Shown here: piece after piece, positions 36,336 to 43,013 of the stretch | Position numbering within the stretch: the stretch's first letter is position 1 | How the letters are laid out: every line of letters begins with the position of its first letter | Origin: Treponema sp. | Lineage (GTDB): Bacteria; Spirochaetota; Spirochaetia; Treponematales; Treponemataceae | DNA: 64,000 nt | Direction of reading: 5' to 3' | NCBI GenBank assembly: GCA_024693715.1 | Contig: JAILKS010000013.1 | Span: forward strand, 1 to 64,000 | Position numbers and translations under genes: made by a program | Notes under the pieces: model-generated | The model's database searches: none | What the model saw: only the letters and a program-made list of their open reading frames with translations | Told to the model about the DNA's origin: nothing

Positions 36336-37886
36336 TTAATTTGCCAGATACTGCTGCATAAGCTGTACAAAAAGATAAATCTTCTTGTAAATTGTTACTC
36401 CGAATTCCTTCATCGGTTTTTCAAGATAGCGTTCCAGCTCTTTCCAGTTCTGTACAATTACAGGCTGCGGCTTCATGTAATCTTCAATAAGCTGCTTTAA
36501 GGTTTTTCCAATAGTTATGAGTTTTTTAGTTCCTGTCGTAATAAAGCTTTTAGCCTGATTGTTTGCATCATCTATAAGCCTGTTGATTATGTTTTCTGCA
36601 CCTGAATCATGCGCTGTCTTAGGAAGAAGAGTTTTTATTTTATGTCCGATTGTTCCATCATCAACTGAGATTGAATTGTCAAATTCTGTAATCTGATCAG
36701 AAAGCTTAAGAAGATCCTGATATGCTTCGGAAACTGGAGCGGAAAGGGTAGAATCCCATTGACCTCTGATTACAATTACATCAAAAAATTCACGGATATC
36801 TTTTTTAACATATTCAAGCAGGAAGGTTTTTAAAAAGTTCAGAGGTTCTGTAAGCGTAAAAAATTTAAGGTTCTTTCTGTCCAGTGCAGGATTAAGCTCC
36901 GGTGTGTAATATTTTAAATTCTGAATGTCTACCGAGCCGAAAATCTGCATACAGATTGAGCTTGCCTTTGATTCCTTTTGAGCTTTGTTCATTTTTTTCA
37001 GAACGTTATGTGCTTCTTCTTCAATCTGTGTAACATAAGGATCTACAATTTGTTCCTGTGTTTCACGTACCTCAGGAATATAATCAGGAGAACTTAAAAT
37101 ATGACGGAGCATAAGATCGAATGCCTGTGATGACTGAATTGAAGAAATTTTTGCAATGATTTTTTTCCAGGTTCCCTGTGGTACAAGTTCACTTCCACGG
37201 CTTACCTTCAGAAAATCAAATAAATCTGACCAGGCAATTCTGTTATCGGTGATTGAATATGCAACTGCGATAAAGTCCTTTAAATCATCTGCTATGAATT
37301 CTGCGTTTGATTTTCGGAATTCAGGAACTGCATCAAAATTATTTTCGACAAGACCAGGTGCAAAACGTTTGATGAGCATGTAATAATCATAACTGCAGAA
37401 ATCTCTGAAAGCGACGAACGATTTGTAGAGATTTTCTATTTTTGTTACACGTTCAGGTGTAAACTCGTTCTGGAAATTTATAAGGTATTCTTCAACTTTA
37501 TCATTGATTGCATCAAGATCCATCGTTCGTGAAAGTTCCTGAATTGCTTCCATGCTCAACGATTCTAAAAGTGAAGTTTGTTTTTCAGAAAGTGAATAAT
37601 TTATAATCTGATGCTTGAAAAGACCTGCATTCGGATTTGCCTTAAAAACAGCCTGGGCAGGAGCACAAATTTTATACAAATCATAAAAAAGCTTTGCAAA
37701 CTGCGGTTGAACCTCATAAGTCGAAGGTTTATAGAATGAATGATATTTTGTTTTAGAAAAACTCTTTACGATTGCCTTTAATCTGCGTTTTTTTTCTATT
37801 TCAGGATTTGCAGATTTGAAAATGCTAGAGAAGAGATTAGTGAAAAAATTGCCGCCTGCACTGTTTGAATTCTTTGTCTTTTCCAT
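36336..37886 (-). CDS. Hypothetical treponemal cytoplasmic protein (possibly DUF5312)
   Basis: 516 residues, mostly alpha-helical by composition, without signal peptide or membrane span. It starts with a poorly conserved Asn/Ser-rich tail, then KKRRLKAIVKSFSKTKYHSFYKPSTYEVQPQFAKLFYDLYKICAPAQAVF. I believe this resembles the spirochaete-restricted DUF5312 family, from memory and with moderate doubt. It is convergent with the acidic membrane protein gene, 11 bases apart. No function is known to me. Confidence 0.65.
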   Translation of the reverse strand: MEKTKNSNSAGGNFFTNLFSSIFKSANPEIEKKRRLKAIVKSFSKTKYHSFYKPSTYEVQPQFAKLFYDLYKICAPAQAVFKANPNAGLFKHQIINYSLSEKQTSLLESLSMEAIQELSRTMDLDAINDKVEEYLINFQNEFTPERVTKIENLYKSFVAFRDFCSYDYYMLIKRFAPGLVENNFDAVPEFRKSNAEFIADDLKDFIAVAYSITDNRIAWSDLFDFLKVSRGSELVPQGTWKKIIAKISSIQSSQAFDLMLRHILSSPDYIPEVRETQEQIVDPYVTQIEEEAHNVLKKMNKAQKESKASSICMQIFGSVDIQNLKYYTPELNPALDRKNLKFFTLTEPLNFLKTFLLEYVKKDIREFFDVIVIRGQWDSTLSAPVSEAYQDLLKLSDQITEFDNSISVDDGTIGHKIKTLLPKTAHDSGAENIINRLIDDANNQAKSFITTGTKKLITIGKTLKQLIEDYMKPQPVIVQNWKELERYLEKPMKEFGVTIYKKIYLFVQLMQQYLAN

Positions 37887-38043
37887 AACATAAATTGTAA
37901 GTCACTTTTCCTGATTTTTCAACAATCTTATAGTAAAAAATATAATTTTGTTCTATAATTAACACGTAAAAAAATACAAATCAAAGAAAGGATGATAAGA
38001 ATTTTCGAGAGATTTTTATCACGACTTTTTTTAAGGAGAAAAA

Positions 38044-39117
38044 ATGAAACGATTTATATCCCTGATTATTTGTTCCGGTTTATGTGCTTTTACACTCAGT
38101 GCATATAATCCTCCTATAAATGGAGATAATCTTTTTGAACTCGCAAGTCCGCATCAGATTGCAGATGCTTCTTCTGTAACCGGTGGTGCTATTTTCTATG
38201 GCGGACCGGATTCAATCCTCGTTAATCCAGCATTGCCTGCTTCAGAACAGAGAGTTTCCTTAAATCTTTCGTATACCGCTTTAATTAATACAGATAAAGC
38301 AGACAGCAATCATTTTTCAAGTGCATATCAGCTTGGAATTGTAATTCCATTTAAGTTTGCTGTTTTCACAGGACTTTTGGACGGTGTTCACGGTGAATTT
38401 GATAATATGAATGTCGGAAATACGCTTAGTACAAAGCTTGCACTTTCGAAGGAAATTTCAGAAAGGCTTGATATTGGACTTGGTCTTAATACAGGACTTT
38501 TCTGGGCAAAGAACAGCGGTTCTGACTGGATGCTTTCAGGAAATATCGGTTATCTTTACACTTTTGGTGATGCAGGTTTCCTTAAGGATTTTAAATATGG
38601 TGTTTCTGTTCTGAACCTTGGTAAAAATGTAAAGGATGTTGAGCTTTCTGTTTTGAATAAAAAGGATACAGATCTTTCTGCGTTCCCTACACTTGCAACT
38701 GTAAAGGTTGGTGCTTCGGGATTATTTGTTTCTAACAGTGCAGTTAAATTCGGATTTTCTTTTGGTGTAACTACACCTATGTTCATGAATGTAATTTTTG
38801 ATGCAGGACTTCAGTTTTCTGTAAAGGACTGCTTCTATATTCACGTTGCAGACAGATTTAATCTTTCTGAATTCTGTAATGGTCATAAAGACTTCCTTCC
38901 GTCAATTGGAATCGGCGTAAGATTTACTTTTGATTTTAACAACGATTACATGCAGAAGAACGGATGGGAACAGAGCGAAGTTTCATCAACTTTTGTTTAC
39001 AAAAATTACTATCAGACAATAAATGCTTTTTCTTTAGGCGTTGACATGAATCTTGGTATGCAGGATACAACCCCTCCTGTAATTACTTTATGGAATAATG
39101 AAGGAGATGATGAATAA
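38044..39117 (+). CDS. Outer-membrane beta-barrel protein of the PorV/FadL-like type (UPF0164-related)
   Basis: 357 residues with a cleavable signal peptide (KRFISLIICSGLCAFTLSA). The early segment ITDASSVTGG-like (IADASSVTGGAIFYGGPDSILVNPALPASEQ) contains the NPA motif of FadL/PorV-like barrels. Many alternating hydrophobic strands follow, with aromatic girdles and glycines (LALSKEISERLDIGLGLNTGLFW). It resembles the treponemal UPF0164/FadL-like families. AAGGAG precedes the ATG. The stop overlaps the next gene's start by one base (TAATG), so the two are translationally coupled. Confidence 0.72.
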   Translation: MKRFISLIICSGLCAFTLSAYNPPINGDNLFELASPHQIADASSVTGGAIFYGGPDSILVNPALPASEQRVSLNLSYTALINTDKADSNHFSSAYQLGIVIPFKFAVFTGLLDGVHGEFDNMNVGNTLSTKLALSKEISERLDIGLGLNTGLFWAKNSGSDWMLSGNIGYLYTFGDAGFLKDFKYGVSVLNLGKNVKDVELSVLNKKDTDLSAFPTLATVKVGASGLFVSNSAVKFGFSFGVTTPMFMNVIFDAGLQFSVKDCFYIHVADRFNLSEFCNGHKDFLPSIGIGVRFTFDFNNDYMQKNGWEQSEVSSTFVYKNYYQTINAFSLGVDMNLGMQDTTPPVITLWNNEGDDE

Positions 39118-42100
39118 TGAAAAAATTATTATTTACTTTTGCATTGTTTGCACTCGCTGCAGTTTCTTTATCTGCAAAACCAAAATATATTTCTCCTAAC
39201 AACGATGGTGTTCAGGATGAACTTGTAATTCCTTTGAATATTTCAGATAAAAGATATATTCAGGGCTGGAGTCTTGTGATTATGGATTCCAACAAAAATG
39301 TAATCCGAACAATTGAAAATAAAATTGCTCTTGGTAAGAAAATCGGCTTTAAATCTTTCTTTAAGCAGCTTGTTGCTCCAAAACAGGGAATCGCTGTTCC
39401 ATCTTCAATTACATGGAATGGTGCAATGAATAACGGTGAAACAGCACCTGACGGAACTTACTACTATTATGTTACTGCAACAGATGATAACGGAAATACC
39501 GGTAAAACAAGAGAATATGAAGTTATCGTAGATACAGTCGCTCCTGAAATTACACTTGCACAGCCTTCAGATAAAACTTTTGGTGAAGGTGCAAAAGCAT
39601 CGCTTAAAATCAGACAGTCTGGTTCTAAAGAAGATGAATGGCTTGGTGTTTTTAAAGCGGCAGACGGAACTGTCGTAAAAACAGTGAAATTTACCGGCGA
39701 ACCTTCAGATTTCAGCTGGTACGGTACAAAGGATAATGATACTCAGGTAATGGACGGTATTTATTCATACGAAATCACCGCTACAGACCGTGCCGGAAAT
39801 AAATCGCCATATGCTGTAATTTCAAATATCATTTATTCTGCAGATAAGCCTGCAACAAATATTTACGTTTTAGGTTCAAGATATTTTTCACCTGGAACAC
39901 AGAGCAAAAATAAGGATGTAACCTTTAACGTTACAATTCCTGTTCCTGAAGAAAAAACAGGAAATAAACTTGTTGAATGGTCAGTTGTAATTAATAAAGC
40001 AGGAAAAGAAGTAAAGACTTATAATCAGACAAAGGATGGAAGTATCCCGCCGGAAAAAATTGTTTTTGACGGAACAGGTGATGACGGTAAATTCCTTGGC
40101 GACGGTGAATATCAGGCATCTGTAACTGCAAAATATCTTAACGGATACGTTCCGGCAAAAATTTCTTCACCAGTAGTAGTGCTTGATACAGAAAAGCCTG
40201 CAGCACAGATTACTGCATCAGATAAAGTTTTTGGTGCAGGTGCAAAATCTGAAGTTAAGTTCAATATTCTTGTTCCGCCTGTAAAAGGTGCTCCTGTAGA
40301 AAATTGGAAGGCACAGATAAAATCTGCAGATAATAATGAAGTAATAAAAACCTTTGATCTTGGCGAATATCCTGCAGATACACTTTCATGGAACGGATTG
40401 AATGAAAAAGGTGAAATTGCAGAAAAAGGAAAATATTATCTTGAGCTTTCTGCAACAGACCTTGCCGGTAATGAAGGAATAACTAAAACTGTAGATTCAG
40501 TTACATTCGATACCACAGAGACTCAGCTTTTACTTGCAATGCAGGACAGTGCTTTCTCTCCGAATGCAAACAGAATTAAAGATACAATTTCAATCACTCC
40601 TGTAACTGCCACTAAAGATGTTGTAAACTATGAATTTAAAATTTCTGATGCAAAGGGAAATATTGTTTATTCAAGAAAAGAAAATAAAAAGCTTCCTGTA
40701 AGTTTTATCTGGGATGGAAAAGACAACGACGGAGTCCTTTGTGATGACGGACTTTTTGCTGCAAGTCTTACTGTAACTGCTGCCAACGGCTCTGTTGCTT
40801 CTGCTGCAACTCCAACTTTTGAAATTGATACTAAATTCCCTTCTATCAGTGCAGAAGTTCCATACACATTCTTCTCGCCTGATTCAGATGGAATTCAGGA
40901 TGCAGTGCTGGTTAAGCTTACTGATTCTACTTCAGAAAAATTATGGACAGCAGAAATCAGAAATGTAAAGGATAAGGCTGTAAAGACTTATAAATGGAAC
41001 GGAACAAAATCTGATTTTTCATGGGATGGTACAGATGAATCCGGAAATCTTGCAGCGGACGGAAAATACAGCATTGTCATTTATTCAACAGATGATGCCG
41101 GAAACAGCTTCAGTACTGAAATCAAGAATATTGTTCTCGACAGCAGGGAAACAAAGCTTTATCTTACAGCAGAATACGAAGGAATCTCTCCTAATAATGA
41201 TAAGGTTCTTGATGTTCAGGAATTTGCAGTTAATGCATCTGTAACAGAAAATATTCTTTCATGGAATTTTGACGTAAGAAAAGAAGATGGAAAATCAGTT
41301 TACTCACTTTCAAACAAGGATTCTGCAAATCTTCCGTCAAAAATCAGATGGAATGGTGCAGACAGCGAAAACAATGTTTGTGAAGGAACATTTACAGGAA
41401 CTTTGAATGTAGTTTATAAAAAAGGTAATGTTGTAAATGCAGTTACATCTCCATTTATCTGTTCTGCAACACCACCTCAGCTTAAAGTTCAGACAGCACC
41501 GGTTTATTTCAGTCCTGATAATGACGGTATTGATGATGATCTTTTCATAAAGCTCACTGGAAATACTAAAGCAAAAATCAAGAACTGGTCTTTCAATGTT
41601 TATGATCCTAAGGGAAAACTCTTCTGGAAAAATGAAGGAAAGACTTCGATTACCGAAAGACTTGTATGGGACGGTTTGAGTAACGTACAGAAGGATAAAT
41701 ACGGAAATGCTGAACGTGTTCAGTCTGCAATGGATTATCCTTATAAGTTTATTATTACAGATAATCTTGGAATGACTTCAGTTGTAGAAGGCGTTATTCC
41801 TGTGGATGTTCTTGTAATCCGTGAAGGAAATGTTCTTAAGATGGCAGTTCCGTCAATTATCTTCGAATCAGATTCTTCAAACTTCCAGACTGCAAACACA
41901 ACTCTTGCTCCTGATCAGGTAAGAAGAAACATTGAGATTTTGAATCGTGTAGCAGATATCCTCAAGAAATTTACAGATTACAAGATTTTGATTCAGGGAC
42001 ATGCAAACAGAGTTTCTGACAATGAAAATGAAGAAACACAGGATAATATGTCTCAGTGGGGAAGGGCACTTATTCCTCTTTCTAAAGAGCGTGCAGATGC

Positions 42101-42245
42101 AATTAAAGCATATCTTGTAAAACGTGGTGTAAGTGAAGCTTCTGTTTCTACAGAGGGTATGGGTGGAACAAAGCCTGTAGTTGAACCAAAGGATAAGGAC
42201 AACAACTGGAAGAACAGACGTGTAGAATTTATCCTTGAAAAATAA
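39117..42245 (+). CDS. Large repeat protein: FlgD-like Ig repeats plus C-terminal OmpA domain
   Basis: 1042 residues with a signal peptide. About eight repeats of ~90-110 residues each combine a loop like ISPNNDGVQDE, FSPDSDGIQD or FSPDNDGIDDD with a FlgD-Ig strand motif such as WNGAMNNGETAPDGTYYYYVTATDDNGN and WDGTDESGNLAADGKYSIVIYSTDDAGN. The Asp/Asn-rich loops resemble calcium-binding turns. The last ~150 residues are an OmpA-like domain (ILIQGHANRVSD ... LSKERADAIKAYLVKRGV ... NRRVEFILE) expected to bind peptidoglycan. Probably periplasmic or outer-membrane-linked, working with the barrel encoded just upstream. Confidence 0.85.
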   Translation: MKKLLFTFALFALAAVSLSAKPKYISPNNDGVQDELVIPLNISDKRYIQGWSLVIMDSNKNVIRTIENKIALGKKIGFKSFFKQLVAPKQGIAVPSSITWNGAMNNGETAPDGTYYYYVTATDDNGNTGKTREYEVIVDTVAPEITLAQPSDKTFGEGAKASLKIRQSGSKEDEWLGVFKAADGTVVKTVKFTGEPSDFSWYGTKDNDTQVMDGIYSYEITATDRAGNKSPYAVISNIIYSADKPATNIYVLGSRYFSPGTQSKNKDVTFNVTIPVPEEKTGNKLVEWSVVINKAGKEVKTYNQTKDGSIPPEKIVFDGTGDDGKFLGDGEYQASVTAKYLNGYVPAKISSPVVVLDTEKPAAQITASDKVFGAGAKSEVKFNILVPPVKGAPVENWKAQIKSADNNEVIKTFDLGEYPADTLSWNGLNEKGEIAEKGKYYLELSATDLAGNEGITKTVDSVTFDTTETQLLLAMQDSAFSPNANRIKDTISITPVTATKDVVNYEFKISDAKGNIVYSRKENKKLPVSFIWDGKDNDGVLCDDGLFAASLTVTAANGSVASAATPTFEIDTKFPSISAEVPYTFFSPDSDGIQDAVLVKLTDSTSEKLWTAEIRNVKDKAVKTYKWNGTKSDFSWDGTDESGNLAADGKYSIVIYSTDDAGNSFSTEIKNIVLDSRETKLYLTAEYEGISPNNDKVLDVQEFAVNASVTENILSWNFDVRKEDGKSVYSLSNKDSANLPSKIRWNGADSENNVCEGTFTGTLNVVYKKGNVVNAVTSPFICSATPPQLKVQTAPVYFSPDNDGIDDDLFIKLTGNTKAKIKNWSFNVYDPKGKLFWKNEGKTSITERLVWDGLSNVQKDKYGNAERVQSAMDYPYKFIITDNLGMTSVVEGVIPVDVLVIREGNVLKMAVPSIIFESDSSNFQTANTTLAPDQVRRNIEILNRVADILKKFTDYKILIQGHANRVSDNENEETQDNMSQWGRALIPLSKERADAIKAYLVKRGVSEASVSTEGMGGTKPVVEPKDKDNNWKNRRVEFILEK

Positions 42246-42816
42246 GATTCATTTTTACATCATTTTCCGTAACAGGAAGATTTTGTAAAATTTGAAAATC
42301 AAAACAGACACCTGCGGTTTTTATGCTGCAGGTGTTTTTTATAACTGCAGATTTAAGCTCTGAAAGAAATTTATCGTAAAAGCCTTTTCCTCTTCCAAGC
42401 CTGTCCCCATTGTCGGTAAATGAACGGCCCGGAACTAAAATAAGAACGTTTCCATTGAGAGAGGAGGTTTCAAGCTTTTTGCACTTTGTTTCATCCGGTT
42501 CTTTTATTCCGTAATAACCGTCATTCAGACTGTAGGAAGCGCCGGCAGTATCATCAAAATAATAAAAATCAAGAGAGCCTGACTGAAGATTTACCTTTGG
42601 AACAGCAATTTTTTTTTCCTGAACGAATGAAGAAATTATCACAGCGCCCAAATCAACTTCATCGTCCAATGCCATGTATGCGAGGATAATATCGGCGGTT
42701 AAATATTCATCTGATGTAACGATTTTTTTACAGATATCTTGAGATTTTGCATGAAGGACAGCCTGATTTTCATTTACAAGCTGCTTTATTTTTGATCTGA
42801 TTTCCTGCTTTGTCAT
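42229..42816 (-). CDS. 5-formyltetrahydrofolate cyclo-ligase
   Basis: 195 residues, normal for the MTHFS family. The N-terminal KQEIRSKIKQLV carries the ATP-binding basic residues; the C-terminal signature LVPGRSFTDNGDRLGRGKGFYDKFLS binds ATP and substrate. It converts 5-formyl-THF to 5,10-methenyl-THF with ATP and so recycles folate. Its 3' end overlaps the convergent OmpA-repeat gene by 17 bases. Confidence 0.92.
   Translation of the reverse strand: MTKQEIRSKIKQLVNENQAVLHAKSQDICKKIVTSDEYLTADIILAYMALDDEVDLGAVIISSFVQEKKIAVPKVNLQSGSLDFYYFDDTAGASYSLNDGYYGIKEPDETKCKKLETSSLNGNVLILVPGRSFTDNGDRLGRGKGFYDKFLSELKSAVIKNTCSIKTAGVCFDFQILQNLPVTENDVKMNLIFQG
42308..42341 (+). terminator. Rho-independent terminator of the OmpA-repeat gene, inside the convergent ORF
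   Basis: ACACCTGC / GCAGGTGT, an 8-bp perfect stem with a 12-base loop, followed by TTTTTT. It lies about 60 bases past the stop of the plus-strand gene, within the 3' coding part of the opposite-strand 5-FTHF cyclo-ligase gene. Confidence 0.7.
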
Positions 42817-42885
42817 ATTCTGATTTTAGACCTTGTTCGTTATATTAGTCAAATTAATTTTTTATAAAAATGTCTTGTAAATGTG

Positions 42886-42914
42886 TTGACATAAATCATG
42901 AATTTTAATAAGAT
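42886..42914 (+). promoter_or_regulatory. Promoter of tRNA-Asn
   Basis: A perfect TTGACA, 17 bases, then TAAGAT, about 24 bases upstream of the mature tRNA 5' end. Confidence 0.65.
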
Positions 42915-42937
42915 TATATCACGTTCGAAAGAGCGAT

Positions 42938-43010
42938 GGTTCCTTAGCTCAGTCGGTAGAGCAACGGACTGTTAATCCGTGTGTCGCTGGTTCAAGCCCA
43001 GCAGGAGCCG
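42938..43010 (+). tRNA. tRNA-Asn (GTT)
   Basis: A 73-base cloverleaf. Acceptor GGTTCCT pairs with AGGAGCC (one G-T), D-arm GCTCAGTCGGTAGAGC, anticodon stem ACGGA/TCCGT with loop CTGTTAA (anticodon GTT), T-arm CTGGTTCAAGCCCAG, discriminator G. CCA is not encoded. A T-rich run (TTATTATTTTTTTT) starts immediately after it and may assist termination before the convergent M16-like gene 3 bases away. Confidence 0.97.
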
Positions 43011-43013
43011 TTA

